From JAJRXR01 sp041987545 (lineage in GTDB: Bacteria > Planctomycetota > Phycisphaerae > Phycisphaerales > UBA1924), in assembly GCA_041987545.1 (NCBI GenBank), contig JBHIWH010000006.1, positions 180,172 to 244,171 of the forward strand: 64,000 nucleotides of DNA. The letters run 5' to 3'. The notes under the pieces were generated by a model, which saw nothing but the letters and a program-made list of their open reading frames with translations, did no database searches and was not told the origin of the DNA. Made by a program: the position numbers and the translations under genes. Within the stretch, counting starts at the first letter, position 1. Every line of letters begins with the position of its first letter. Below are positions 32,465 to 40,999 of the stretch, one piece after another.

Positions 32465-32896
32465 GTGGCGGAGCCGGGGCTGGTCATCGGGTGGCGCGAG
32501 TGGGTGGGGATGCCCGAGTGGGGGATCACGCGGGTGCGCGCCAAGATCGACACCGGGGCGCGGACCAGCGCGATCCACGTCTCGTCCATCGAGGAGCTGG
32601 AGGGCGGGCGGCTGCGGTTCGAGGTGGTGCGGCGGGAGCGGCCCGAACGCCGGACGGTCACGATCGAGGCCGACCACGTCCGCGAGGCGCGGGTCCGCCC
32701 GAGCACGGGCGAGGCGCAGCGGCGCCCGGTGGTGCGGACGTTGGTGCGGATCGGCGAGTGGGAGCGTGAGATCGAGATGGGGCTGGTGTGCCGGGAGGGC
32801 ATGCTCTGCCGCATGCTGCTCGGGCGTCGGGCGCTCAGGGGGCTGCTGGTCGATCCGACCAAGAAGGACTTGCTTGACGGCGGGAGGCGGGGATGA
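32465..32896 (+). CDS. RimK-associated retropepsin-like 'ATP-dependent zinc protease' domain protein
   Basis: The 143-residue protein carries VRAKIDTGARTSAIH, the active-site-like Asp motif of the Zn_protease/RimB family (pfam05618), which has a single-lobe aspartic-protease (retropepsin) fold. A late LLGRRALRGLLVDP matches the family's 'hLLGRxxL' element. In pseudomonads the RimB member trims glutamate tails that RimK adds to ribosomal protein S6. Here it directly precedes a RimK-type ligase with a four-base ATGA overlap, which is the same pairing. The start is a GTG at 32465 after GGGAGG. It is cytoplasmic. The proposed substrate, the RimK product, is inferred from context. Confidence 0.85.
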   Translation: MAEPGLVIGWREWVGMPEWGITRVRAKIDTGARTSAIHVSSIEELEGGRLRFEVVRRERPERRTVTIEADHVREARVRPSTGEAQRRPVVRTLVRIGEWEREIEMGLVCREGMLCRMLLGRRALRGLLVDPTKKDLLDGGRRG

Positions 32897-34125
32897 AGGT
32901 CGGGATCCTGTCGGCGGCGCCCAGGTGCTACTCGACGCGTCGGCTGCGCGAGGCGGCCGAGAGCCGCGGGCACGCGACCAAGGTGCTCAACACGCTCCGG
33001 TTCTCGATCTCGCTGGAGCACGGCGAGCCGGACCTGTTCTACCAGGGCAAGCAGCTGACCGACTACGACGCGGTGCTGCCCCGGATCGGGGCGTCGATCA
33101 CGTACTTCGGGACGGCGGTCGTGCGTCAGTTCGAGCAGATGGACGTCTACGCGCCCAACTCGGCCAACGGGATCACCAACTCGCGGGACAAGCTGCGGAG
33201 CCTGCAGATCCTCTCCAGGCACGACATCGGGATCCCGCGGACGATGTTCGTGCGGGACCGGAAGGACGTGCTGGCGGCGATCGAGGAGGTGGGCGGGGCG
33301 CCGGTGATCATCAAGATCCTGGAGGGCACTCAGGGCGTGGGCGTGATCCTGGCCGAGAGCAACAAGGTGGCCGAGGCGATCGTGGAGACGCTGCAGAGCG
33401 CGCGGCAGAACGTGCTGATCCAGAGCTTCATCGCCGAGAGCAAGGGCAGGGACATCCGGGCGCTGGTCGTGGGCGATCGTGTGATCGCGGCGATGCGGCG
33501 GACGGCCCAGGGGGGCGAGTTCCGGTCCAACGTGCACCGGGGGGGGACGACGGAGCGGATCGAGCTGGACGAGGCGTACGAGGAGACGGCCGTCCGCGCG
33601 GCGCAGATCATGGGCCTTCGCGTGGCGGGCGTGGACATGCTCGAGAGCGACGCCGGTCCCCTGGTGATGGAGGTCAACTCCTCGCCCGGGCTCGAGGGGA
33701 TCGAGGCGGCGACGGAGCTGGACATCGCGGGCGCGATCATCGACTACATGGCCGGGCAGGTGGACTTCCCGGAGGTGGACGTGCGGCAGCGGCTGACGGT
33801 CGCGCGGGGGTACGGGGTCGCGGAGCTGCAGATCCCCGAGGGCTTCGAGTTTGTGGGAAAGACGATCGCCGACTCGGGGCTGCGGGACCGGGACATCGCG
33901 GTGCTGACCATCCACCGCGGCACGAGCGTGATCTCCAACCCGCGGGGGACGCGGGTGATCGAGGCCGGGGACCGGCTGCTGTGCTACGGGCGGCTGGAGT
34001 CGATGCGGGACCTGGTGACCGACCGCAAGACGAAGCGGAAGAGGCGGGTGAAGGTGCGGCGCCTGGCGGCGGACCATGCCGTGGGAGAGAGCCCGGCCAC
34101 GGGCGGGGAGCCGGGCGATGGCTGA
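32893..34125 (+). CDS. rimK: RimK-type ATP-grasp ligase with C-terminal TrkA-C domain
   Basis: Residues 1-295 of this 410-residue protein are a RimK ligase: MKVGILSAAPRCYSTRRL, LPRIGASITYFGTAVVRQFE, NSRDKLRSLQILSRHDIGIP, ATP-grasp IIKILEGTQGVGVILAE, and metal-binding LVMEVNSSPGLEGIE. RimK adds glutamate residues to the C-terminus of ribosomal protein S6 or a similar acceptor using ATP. From about residue 300 (ELQIPEGFEFVGKTIADSGL to AGDRLLCYGRLESM) there is a TrkA-C/RCK-C domain, a small ligand-binding fold usually found on potassium channels, followed by a basic tail. It overlaps its neighbours by four bases upstream and eight bases downstream. The added domain suggests control of ligation by a small ligand, which is an inference. 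Confidence 0.9.
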   Translation: MKVGILSAAPRCYSTRRLREAAESRGHATKVLNTLRFSISLEHGEPDLFYQGKQLTDYDAVLPRIGASITYFGTAVVRQFEQMDVYAPNSANGITNSRDKLRSLQILSRHDIGIPRTMFVRDRKDVLAAIEEVGGAPVIIKILEGTQGVGVILAESNKVAEAIVETLQSARQNVLIQSFIAESKGRDIRALVVGDRVIAAMRRTAQGGEFRSNVHRGGTTERIELDEAYEETAVRAAQIMGLRVAGVDMLESDAGPLVMEVNSSPGLEGIEAATELDIAGAIIDYMAGQVDFPEVDVRQRLTVARGYGVAELQIPEGFEFVGKTIADSGLRDRDIAVLTIHRGTSVISNPRGTRVIEAGDRLLCYGRLESMRDLVTDRKTKRKRRVKVRRLAADHAVGESPATGGEPGDG

Positions 34126-35197
34126 GCGCTCGGCGGGTTCGTGGATCGGCGACGAGGTCGAGCCCGGGCGGGGCGGCGAGGTCACGCTGCGTGTCTCGAC
34201 GAGCTACGCGGGGGCCGAGATCGAGATCCCGGTGTTCGTGTGGCGGGGGGCGGAGGCCGGGCCCCGGGTGTTCGTGACCGCGGCTGTGCACGGCGACGAG
34301 ATCAACGGCACGGGCGCGATCCGGGAGATCATCACGACCGAGCCCTTCAGCCTCGACCGCGGGTCGCTGGTGCTCGTGCCCGTCGTGAACATCCTGGGCT
34401 TCGAGCAGCACTCGCGGTACCTGCCCGATCGGCGGGACCTGAACCGGTCGTTCCCGGGCAGCGGGGGGGGGAGCCAGGCGAGCCGCGCGGCGCGGACGGT
34501 GTTCGACGCGATCGTGGCGCCGTGCGACTACGGGATCGACCTGCACACGGCCGCGGTGCGGCGGACGAACTTCCCCAACGTGCGGGCGGACATGAGCGAC
34601 CCGAGGCTGGCGGCCTTCGCCCGCGCGTTCGGGACGGAGCTGATCGTGTCGGGCGCGGGGCCGAAGGGGTCGCTGCGTCGGGCGGCGTGCCGGGCGGGCG
34701 TGCCGACGTTGATTTTGGAGGCGGGCGAGGTGTGGAAAGTGGAGCCCGGGTACGTCGAGTACGCGGTCCGCGGCGTGCAGAACTGCCTCACGCACCTGGG
34801 CATGATCGGGGGGGGCGAGGTCGTGCGGCCCGCGTACCAGATCGAGGTGGACTCGACGAAGTGGGTGCGCGCCGAGCGGGGTGGGTTCCTGCAGTTCCAC
34901 GTCGGGCCCGGGGACATCGTGGACGAGGGGGAGGCGATCGCGACGAGCACGAGCCTGACGGGCGAGCAGCGGAACGTGATCGAGTCACCCCGGGACGGGA
35001 TCGTCCTGGGGATGACGACGCTGCCGTCGGTCGCGCCCGGGGACGCGGTGTGCCACCTGGCGTACCCGCGGGCGCGGGCGCTGAAGAAGGCGGAGAAGGC
35101 GATCGACGCGTTGCCCGACGACCACCTGCACGAGCGGACGCGGGAGGACCTGGCGCGGAGCTTCGTAGTCGAGGAGCGTGACGAGGACGGAGATTGA
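34118..35197 (+). CDS. Succinylglutamate desuccinylase/aspartoacylase-family zinc deacylase
   Basis: The 359-residue M14-like enzyme has zinc ligands in FVTAAVHGDEINGTGAIREI (HxxE), an NPxxF-like substrate segment DRRDLNRSFPG, the third ligand His in GIDLHTAA, and a catalytic Glu in TLILEAGE. The last 100 residues form a barrel-sandwich-like domain (FLQFHVGPGDIVDEGEAIAT). Family members remove acyl or amino-acid groups from N-acylated amino acids. It overlaps the RimK gene by eight bases and is the third gene of a protease-ligase-deacylase operon, so it may process glutamylated or related products. The ATG at 34118 has GGGGAG seven bases upstream. The substrate is unknown. Confidence 0.88.
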   Translation: MAERSAGSWIGDEVEPGRGGEVTLRVSTSYAGAEIEIPVFVWRGAEAGPRVFVTAAVHGDEINGTGAIREIITTEPFSLDRGSLVLVPVVNILGFEQHSRYLPDRRDLNRSFPGSGGGSQASRAARTVFDAIVAPCDYGIDLHTAAVRRTNFPNVRADMSDPRLAAFARAFGTELIVSGAGPKGSLRRAACRAGVPTLILEAGEVWKVEPGYVEYAVRGVQNCLTHLGMIGGGEVVRPAYQIEVDSTKWVRAERGGFLQFHVGPGDIVDEGEAIATSTSLTGEQRNVIESPRDGIVLGMTTLPSVAPGDAVCHLAYPRARALKKAEKAIDALPDDHLHERTREDLARSFVVEERDEDGD

Positions 35198-35316
35198 GCC
35201 GGGTTGGGGGTGTGTGAATATCGGGGCGGCGTGGATCAGGGCCGCCGGCGGGCCCGAATGGTGGTCCATCTCGGGCCCGGGTCCGGGCCGAGGGGACACA
35301 CCCGAGGGGATCGAAG

Positions 35317-36189
35317 ATGAGCACGGCTCTCGGTATCGGCGTGGCGGCGATCGGCCTGGTGTCTCTGGCGGGGGGCGTGGCGTGCGCCGACGACGACGAG
35401 CCGTCGATCGTGAGCGTCGAGGACACGCTGTCGCACGTGCTGCTGGCCGAGGGGCGCCTGGCGGGCGAGTACTTCTCGCTGGAGGACGATCGGCGGCGGG
35501 ACCGGATCGCGCTGGACGAGCGGGGCGAGTCGGGCGTGCTGCGCGAGGAGCTGTTCAAGCGCGTCCAGCTGGCGGGCGTGGACGGCGACGCCCAGACGAG
35601 CTGGGAGGTCGGCGTGAGCGGGTCCGTGCTCGAGCTCGAGTACGACACGCGGCTGGTCGCGGGCGCGGACACGTCGGACGCGGACATGATCTACGAGCTG
35701 GAGCTGGAGGGCCGCGTCGATCACGTGCTGTCCTTCGACCTGCCGTGTCTGTCGCGGGTGCGGGTCGTGGTGGACAACGGGAGCGACGAGGGCGTGCACG
35801 CGGAGGTGGGGGTGTTCGGGCCCGGGTTCCACTTCGGGTTCGACTCGTTCGACGGCGAGCCGCACGCGTCGCTCGATGCGCCCGCGACGCCCGGCGGGTT
35901 CGAGGTGTTCGTCCGCTATGAGGCGGTCGCTGCGGCGGGGCGCGAGAACGAGGGCCAGGCGTCGGCGGACGCGTCGCTGCGCGTGCTCATCAGCGTCGAT
36001 GAGGTCCCGGGGTGCAACCTGGCGGACGTCGTGGCGCCGTTCGGGCGGCTGGATTATCAAGACGTGACGGCGTTCATGCAGGCGTTCGCCGCGGGGGACT
36101 CGGCGGCGGACATCGCCCCGCCCTTCGGCGTGATCGACTTCAACGACGCGCGGGCGTTCCAGATCGCGGTCGGGCGCGGGTGCCCCTGA
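35317..36189 (+). CDS. Secreted hypothetical protein with GC-type dockerin
   Basis: The 290-residue protein has a signal peptide (ALGIGVAAIGLVSLAGGVAC, cleavage near ACA-DDD). The middle of about 200 residues is rich in Asp and Glu, with a predicted beta-sandwich look (WEVGVSGSVLELEYDT, IYELELEGRVDHVLSFDL). The GC-type dockerin starts GCNLADVVAPFG and ends GRGCP. The dockerin repeats here are divergent (LDYQDVTAFMQAF and IDFNDARAFQIAV). The middle domain is not recognised. The ATG at 35317 follows GAGGGGA. About 120 bases without a gene precede it and probably hold its promoter. It converges on the ferredoxin gene. Confidence 0.75.
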   Translation: MSTALGIGVAAIGLVSLAGGVACADDDEPSIVSVEDTLSHVLLAEGRLAGEYFSLEDDRRRDRIALDERGESGVLREELFKRVQLAGVDGDAQTSWEVGVSGSVLELEYDTRLVAGADTSDADMIYELELEGRVDHVLSFDLPCLSRVRVVVDNGSDEGVHAEVGVFGPGFHFGFDSFDGEPHASLDAPATPGGFEVFVRYEAVAAAGRENEGQASADASLRVLISVDEVPGCNLADVVAPFGRLDYQDVTAFMQAFAAGDSAADIAPPFGVIDFNDARAFQIAVGRGCP

Positions 36190-36217
36190 GCGTCACCCGT
36201 CCGTGTGCTGCCCCGGA

Positions 36218-36481
36218 CTACTTGTCCTTGTAGTAGTCGATGTTGAGCTGGACGTAGTTGTCCCACTCCTTGGGCAGGTCCTCGTCCTGGAAGATGGCCT
36301 GGACGGGGCACTCGTCGACGCAGAGGCCGCAGTCGATGCAGGTGTCCGGGTCGATGAAGAGCTGGTCGGCGGACTCGTAGTCCGGGTCGTCCTTGGTGGG
36401 GTGGATGCAGTCCACCGGGCAGGCGTCGACGCAGCTGGTGTCCTTGGTGCCGATGCAGGGTTCGGCGATGATGTGGGGCAT
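36218..36481 (-). CDS. fdxA: Seven-iron (3Fe-4S/4Fe-4S) ferredoxin
   Basis: This 87-residue protein is a ferredoxin with a first cluster motif C-x7-C-x3-CP (CIGTKDTSCVDACPVDC) and a second C-x2-C-x2-C-x3-CP (CIDCGLCVDECP). The longer spacing of the first motif is that of [3Fe-4S][4Fe-4S] ferredoxins of the Thermus/Azotobacter FdI type. It is a cytoplasmic single-electron carrier; the partner is not evident. The ATG at 36481 starts the conserved MPHIIAEPCI, and the long open frame upstream of it is not coding. The C-terminus (DEDLPKEWDNYVQLNIDYYK) is typical for the family. It is alone between convergent and unidirectional neighbours. Confidence 0.93.
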   Translation of the reverse strand: MPHIIAEPCIGTKDTSCVDACPVDCIHPTKDDPDYESADQLFIDPDTCIDCGLCVDECPVQAIFQDEDLPKEWDNYVQLNIDYYKDK

Positions 36482-36534
36482 GGGTGTGTCCCTCCGAGTC
36501 GCCCCGCCGAACCGATGGCGGGGTGGGGACTCTA

Positions 36535-37227
36535 TCACCCGGGGGCGGGCCGGGTCAGCGAGGCGAGATGGTCGATGACGGCGTGGGCGCCGGCGTCCCG
36601 GAGGTCCTCGGCGGGGGTCAGGCCGGCCAGGGCGACGACGCGCATGCCGGCCCGGCGGGCGGCGACCACGCCGGAAGGACTGTCCTCGATGACCAGGCTG
36701 CCGGCGGGCTCGGCGCCCATCACGCGGGCCGCGTGCAGGAACAGGTCCGGCTCGGGCTTCCAGACGCCGACGTCGTAGGCGCTGAAGACCGCGTGCCCGT
36801 CGAGGTGGCCCGGGGTCACGCCGCAGGCGAAGCGGGTCAGCAGGCCCGAGCGCGTGAGCGAGGCGAGCATCTTCTGGACCGGTCCGTTGGAGGCGACGCA
36901 GCGCCGCGGGGCGCGCTCGCCCATCGCGTCGAGGGCGTCGAGCAGCTCGACGGCGCCCTCGACGGGCGGGGGCGGGGTGGTCTCGAACGCCTCGAACATG
37001 CGGGCGCGGTAGGTCTCGATCAGGTCGGGCAGCTCGCGGCCGAGATGCTCCTCGACCTCGGCGCGGATCTCGTGCAGGTCGCGGCCCTTGAAGCGGCGGA
37101 CGGACTCGTCGGGGGTGGTGGGCCAGCCGCACTCGGTGACGCACTCGGCGAGCAGGGCGTTGGTGGCGGGCTCGGTGTCCACGAGGACGCCGTCGCAGTC
37201 GAAGATGATCAGGTCGGCGTCGATCAC
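36535..37227 (-). CDS. HAD-superfamily phosphatase, beta-phosphoglucomutase-like
   Basis: The 230-residue enzyme has HAD motif I IIFDCDGVLVDTEP at the start, motif II as VASNGP, motif III Lys in VWKPEPDLF, and motif IV VIEDSPSGVVAARRAGM. A helical cap of about 70 residues (residues 15-85) makes it subfamily I, like the beta-phosphoglucomutase and phosphoglycolate phosphatase groups. It would remove phosphate from a small sugar phosphate; the substrate is unknown. The start is a GTG at 37227 that overlaps the stop of the acyltransferase gene by four bases (GTGA), so it is translationally coupled to it. Confidence 0.87.
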   Translation of the reverse strand: MIDADLIIFDCDGVLVDTEPATNALLAECVTECGWPTTPDESVRRFKGRDLHEIRAEVEEHLGRELPDLIETYRARMFEAFETTPPPPVEGAVELLDALDAMGERAPRRCVASNGPVQKMLASLTRSGLLTRFACGVTPGHLDGHAVFSAYDVGVWKPEPDLFLHAARVMGAEPAGSLVIEDSPSGVVAARRAGMRVVALAGLTPAEDLRDAGAHAVIDHLASLTRPAPG

Positions 37228-38420
37228 GTCGTCTGCCCCGCGGGGCGTCGGGGCCGGGTCGGGGTCTGGTTTGGGCGCTGGCGTCGCCCGTTGAGCATCC
37301 GGCCGATGGGCGAGTAGCGGACGCAGTAGTGGTAGGTGAGCAGCATGATCGGCGTCGTGATGAGCAGCACGAGCAGGAACTTGATGTGCCCGTCGATCGG
37401 GAGCGAGAACAGGAACATGCTCGCGAGGATCTGCAGGGGCAGGTGGACGAGGTAGAGCCAGTACGAGGAGTCGGAGATGTAGCGGGCGGCGGGGCTGGGG
37501 CGGTTGAGGTAGCGGAGGAAGAAGCCCGTGATCGCGAGGGTGAGCGTGCACGAGAGCATGGCGGCCGAGGCGTGCCCGAGGGCGTCGAGCCAGGCGGGCG
37601 TGGGCTCGTCGCCCAGGTCCTCGAGGGCGCCGTGGGCGAAGAGGAGCGCCGGGAACGCGAGGGCGAGGCCGGCGACGGCGCCGGGGATCCACCACCGGGC
37701 GATCGAGTCGAGGCGGTCGCGGCACGCGAAGAGGACCCAGCCGAAGCCGAAGAAGAGCGAGTAGTACGCGAGCGGGCCGGGCTCGGGGATGATCTCGCCC
37801 CGCAGGGGGCCCGAGTCCCAGCCGGGGATGGTGTACAGGAGCAGTCCGGCGGGGATGGCAAGGGCGTAGGGGAGCAGGGGCGAGCCGATGATGGACCTGG
37901 CGGCGGGCGCGAGGCGGGCGGCGCCGAGCGCGCGGGCGGTCGGGTCGATCAGCAGCGCGCCGACGTACATCAGCAGCAGGTACTCGAGGAACCAGAGATG
38001 GAACGTCGGGATGGTGATGCCCTGCTGCTCGGGCATGTTCTCTCGGGGCCAGAGCGTGAACCCGAGGATCCAGAGGGCCAGGCAGACGGGCGCGATCGTG
38101 ACCATGGAGATCGCGAAGGGGGAGAGGACGCGGACGGAGCGGTTGCGGGCGAAGCTCCCGACGCCGCGGCGTGCGACGAGCAGGTGGGCGAAGAAGCCGG
38201 CCATCACGAAGAAGACCTGCATGCGGAAGGAGTGGACGAGCATGAGGCCGATCAGCAGGGGGACGCTGCCGGTGTCCTCGTGGACGGCCCACATGTCCAG
38301 GTCGGGGATGTAGGGAATGGCGGCGTGGAGGGCGAGGCCCAGGAGCATGGCGACGGCGCGGAGGGCGTCGAGCGCGTGGTAGCGCGGGTGGGGCGGGGGG
38401 TGGGTGTGCGCGTCAGCCAT
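37224..38420 (-). CDS. Acyltransferase family 3 (OpgC-like) membrane protein
   Basis: This 398-residue polytopic membrane protein has about ten hydrophobic helices. It starts RYHALDALRAVAMLLGLALH, the acyltransferase-3 signature with the catalytic His in 'LGLALHAAIPY', and has SFRMQVFFVMAGFFAHLLVA and a central LWFLEYLLLMYV. It most resembles the OpgC/MdoC-type proteins that add succinyl or acetyl groups to glycans across the inner membrane. The acceptor is unknown. It overlaps metG upstream by eight bases and the HAD gene downstream by four, so the three are one transcription unit, which is an odd mixture of functions. Confidence 0.88.
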   Translation of the reverse strand: MADAHTHPPPHPRYHALDALRAVAMLLGLALHAAIPYIPDLDMWAVHEDTGSVPLLIGLMLVHSFRMQVFFVMAGFFAHLLVARRGVGSFARNRSVRVLSPFAISMVTIAPVCLALWILGFTLWPRENMPEQQGITIPTFHLWFLEYLLLMYVGALLIDPTARALGAARLAPAARSIIGSPLLPYALAIPAGLLLYTIPGWDSGPLRGEIIPEPGPLAYYSLFFGFGWVLFACRDRLDSIARWWIPGAVAGLALAFPALLFAHGALEDLGDEPTPAWLDALGHASAAMLSCTLTLAITGFFLRYLNRPSPAARYISDSSYWLYLVHLPLQILASMFLFSLPIDGHIKFLLVLLITTPIMLLTYHYCVRYSPIGRMLNGRRQRPNQTPTRPRRPAGQTT

Positions 38421-40161
38421 CGTCGCCGGGCGGGGGGTCCTTGGCGTCGGCGCGCATGAAGAGGGGCTCGCCCTTGCTGATCTTCTGGCCGGGCTTCAGG
38501 GAATAGTGGCCGCCCCAGTCTGCGAGTGCTGCCAGTGGCCCCTTGAACCCCGAGTCTGGATCGTTCGGCTCTTTGAAATGGTCACAGTTCCAGTTCCGCC
38601 AGAGCTCGGCCATCTTCTCGGGCATCACGGGCCAGAGAAGGAGTGAAGCAACGCGGAGAGTCTCGGCGCAGTCGTAGAGGATCTGCCTGAGCTTCACCTC
38701 CAGCTCTGGATGCTCTTCCAACTGCTTCGCGATCGAGAACGGTCGGGTATCGGAGATGTACGCATCCACATGTGTGACCAGCATGGTGCCGCGGATCATC
38801 GCTTCGTGGAGATCGATCGAGGAAATGAGCGACTCGTAGTCTGCCCAGTCGTCTCTTCCAAAGATCCGACATTCCGCTTCCAGTTTGCGCACGTCATTCG
38901 AGACTTCGGGGACATCCCCATCGAAGTACTTCTCGATCATGGCCGCAACGCGACTTGTTGAGTTTCCGATTCCATCCATCAAGTTGCTCTTGTAGACCTC
39001 GACGAAGCGCTGATACGCAAAGTCGGCGTCGGTCGCGCCCAGAGGGCCCTGCGTCGTCAGGTACCAGCGGACGGCATCGAGCGAGTACCGGTCCGCGTAC
39101 GCGCGGAGCGTGTCGATCTCGATGAAGTTGCCCAGGGACTTGGACATCTTGGTCCCCTCGGCGATCCAGTAGGCGTGGGCGTAGACGACGCTCGGCGGGC
39201 GCTCGCCGAGGGCGTGGAGCATCGCGGGCCAGATGACGGCGTGGAACCAGAGGATGTCCTTGGCCATGAGATGGACGATCTGGGCCGAGTCACCTTCCTC
39301 TTGGAGGGGGGGGCTTCCAGCCCCCCCGCTGGCGTCGAGGGGGGGCCAGAAGACGCGCCGCTCGGGCGTGTCCATCGTGGTGAGGTAGTTGCAGAGGGCC
39401 TCGATCCAGACGTAGATGCGATGCTCGGGGTCGCCGGGCATGGTGATGCCCCAGTCCTCGTCGCCCTCCTTGATCTTGCGGGAGACGGGGACCTTCTGGA
39501 GGCCCTGCCGGATGCGGCCCATGACCTCGTTCTTGCGCTGCTCGGGGAGGATGCGCATCCCGCCCGGCTCGCCGCGGTCGCCCTTCGCGATGGTCTCGAG
39601 CAGCCACTCGGTGACTTCCGGCTTGTCGAGGCGGAAGAAGTAGTTCTGCTCTGTGCGCTTCTCGAGGGGTTTGCCGGTGACCGGGCTGTTGAAGTCGTGC
39701 TCTTTGGCGACCGTCTCGGTGACGTACTCCTCTTGTGAAGCGTCAAACCAACCCTCATAGTCCCCGAGTTCGATGTGGCCGCTCTTGAGCAGCCGTTCGA
39801 TGTACTCGGTCGCCCTGGACGTGTGGCGGTCCTCGGTGGTGCGGACGAAGTCGTCGTTGGAGAAGTTCATGAAGGCGAAGGCCTCCTTGAACCGGTCGGC
39901 GTTGTGGGTGGCCCAGTCCATGGGGCTCATGTCGTGGGCGCGGGCCGAGGCGACGACCTTCTCGGCGTGCTCGTCGGTGCCGGTGAGGAAGAAGACGGGG
40001 GCGCCGGGGCCGCGGATCAGGCGCTGGGCCCGGGCGGCGACGTCGGCGATGAGCGTCGTGTAGCAGTGCCCGATGTGGGGTCGGTCGTTGACGTAGTAGA
40101 TGGGCGTCGTGACGTAGTAGGGGGTGCTGGGGGGCGGTTGGGCGGGCGGTTGGGCGGGCAT
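38413..40161 (-). CDS. metG: Methionyl-tRNA synthetase
   Basis: This 582-residue class I synthetase has YYVTTPIYYVNDRPHIGHCY (HIGH motif about residues 28-31), LTGTDEHAEKV, and TKMSKSLGNF (KMSKS at 338-342). It charges tRNA-Met. There is no C-terminal EMAP/Trbp111 tRNA-binding domain and no four-Cys zinc knuckle, so it is the short MetG2-like form. Two oddities stand out: a Gly/Pro insertion at about residues 277-290 encoded by a perfect hairpin (39307-39327), and a C-terminal third (about 38520-39010) with clearly lower G+C (52-60 % in hand-counted lines). The stop overlaps the acyltransferase gene by eight bases. Confidence 0.95.
   Translation of the reverse strand: MPAQPPAQPPPSTPYYVTTPIYYVNDRPHIGHCYTTLIADVAARAQRLIRGPGAPVFFLTGTDEHAEKVVASARAHDMSPMDWATHNADRFKEAFAFMNFSNDDFVRTTEDRHTSRATEYIERLLKSGHIELGDYEGWFDASQEEYVTETVAKEHDFNSPVTGKPLEKRTEQNYFFRLDKPEVTEWLLETIAKGDRGEPGGMRILPEQRKNEVMGRIRQGLQKVPVSRKIKEGDEDWGITMPGDPEHRIYVWIEALCNYLTTMDTPERRVFWPPLDASGGAGSPPLQEEGDSAQIVHLMAKDILWFHAVIWPAMLHALGERPPSVVYAHAYWIAEGTKMSKSLGNFIEIDTLRAYADRYSLDAVRWYLTTQGPLGATDADFAYQRFVEVYKSNLMDGIGNSTSRVAAMIEKYFDGDVPEVSNDVRKLEAECRIFGRDDWADYESLISSIDLHEAMIRGTMLVTHVDAYISDTRPFSIAKQLEEHPELEVKLRQILYDCAETLRVASLLLWPVMPEKMAELWRNWNCDHFKEPNDPDSGFKGPLAALADWGGHYSLKPGQKISKGEPLFMRADAKDPPPGDDG
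39307..39327. repeat. Perfect palindromic insertion inside metG
   Basis: GGGGGGGCT-TCC-AGCCCCCCC is a 9-bp inverted repeat with a 3-base loop, lying in frame in metG. It encodes the stretch GGAGSPP just before the conserved AQIVHLMAKDIL. The block looks like an extra loop relative to the flanking conserved synthetase sequence. Confidence 0.75.
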
Positions 40162-40225
40162 GGGTCGAGTCTACGGGGCCGAGTTCGGGGGCAGGGCCCG
40201 GGCGGGCGGCGGGTAGGATGGGCGC

Positions 40226-40795
40226 ATGCTGAGTGGACTTGACAGGGCGGGATGGGCGCGGGTCGGCGGGGTGGCCCTGCTCGTCGGAGCGATGGCGGCG
40301 GGGTCGGCGTGCAGCGAGGTGGCGGAGCGGCGGCGGCGGAAGCGGCCGCCCCAGCCGGTGCCCCAGTTGCCCGAGGACGCGGACCCGGCGGCGTACACGT
40401 TCGTCGAGGCGCCATACGGCGGGGAGCGGCTCAAGACCCGCCCCATCATGGTCTACGCCGACTCGCCCCAGAACCCGGACGCGATGGAGCAGCTGGCGAT
40501 GCTCGGCTCGGACCCGGCGCCCCTCGAGGACCGGGAGGTCATCATCGTCGAGGTCTACGGGTCCGGAGTCTCGCGGTACCGGGGCCAGCCCCTGGCGCCC
40601 GAGTCGGCCAGGAGCTGGCACGACCGGTACCGGGCGGGGCGGTGGCCCTTCGAGGTGGTGCTGGTTGGCAAGGACGGCGGGGTGAAGATGAGGCGGCCGC
40701 GGGCGGTGAGCGTCGAGGAGCTGTCCGAGATCATCGACGAACTTCCCGAGCGGCGGCGTGAGGTCCACATGCGGGAGCAGAAGGGCGGGGGGTAG
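40226..40795 (+). CDS. DUF4174-family exported protein or lipoprotein
   Basis: The 189-residue protein has an N-terminal hydrophobic helix (VGGVALLVGAMAAGSACSEV) with a Cys that could be a lipidation site, though the preceding residues fit a lipobox poorly. A basic/proline-rich linker follows, then a DUF4174 domain with IMVYADSPQNPDAMEQLAML, REVIIVEVYGSG, FEVVLVGKDGGVKMRRP and VEELSEIIDELPERRREV. The domain has a thioredoxin-like look but no CxxC, and its function is unknown. It is probably periplasmic or membrane-attached. It diverges from metG with 64 bases between starts. Confidence 0.82.
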   Translation: MLSGLDRAGWARVGGVALLVGAMAAGSACSEVAERRRRKRPPQPVPQLPEDADPAAYTFVEAPYGGERLKTRPIMVYADSPQNPDAMEQLAMLGSDPAPLEDREVIIVEVYGSGVSRYRGQPLAPESARSWHDRYRAGRWPFEVVLVGKDGGVKMRRPRAVSVEELSEIIDELPERRREVHMREQKGGG

Positions 40796-40999
40796 GCCCG
40801 GCGGGGGCGGTCGAACCCGGGTGGCGTGGGCCCGGTATGAGCCGGCGTGGCGGGCGATCCCGGGGCCGCCAGGGCCCCGGCGTGGCGGGCGACGGGCCGA
40901 GAACTCGGTGCGTTGGGGTCGGTCTGCTTATGCTGGGCGGCTGGGCGGAATAGGCGCCCGGGCGGGGCGTGTTCGCCCCCCTGATGGAAGGACCCGCGT

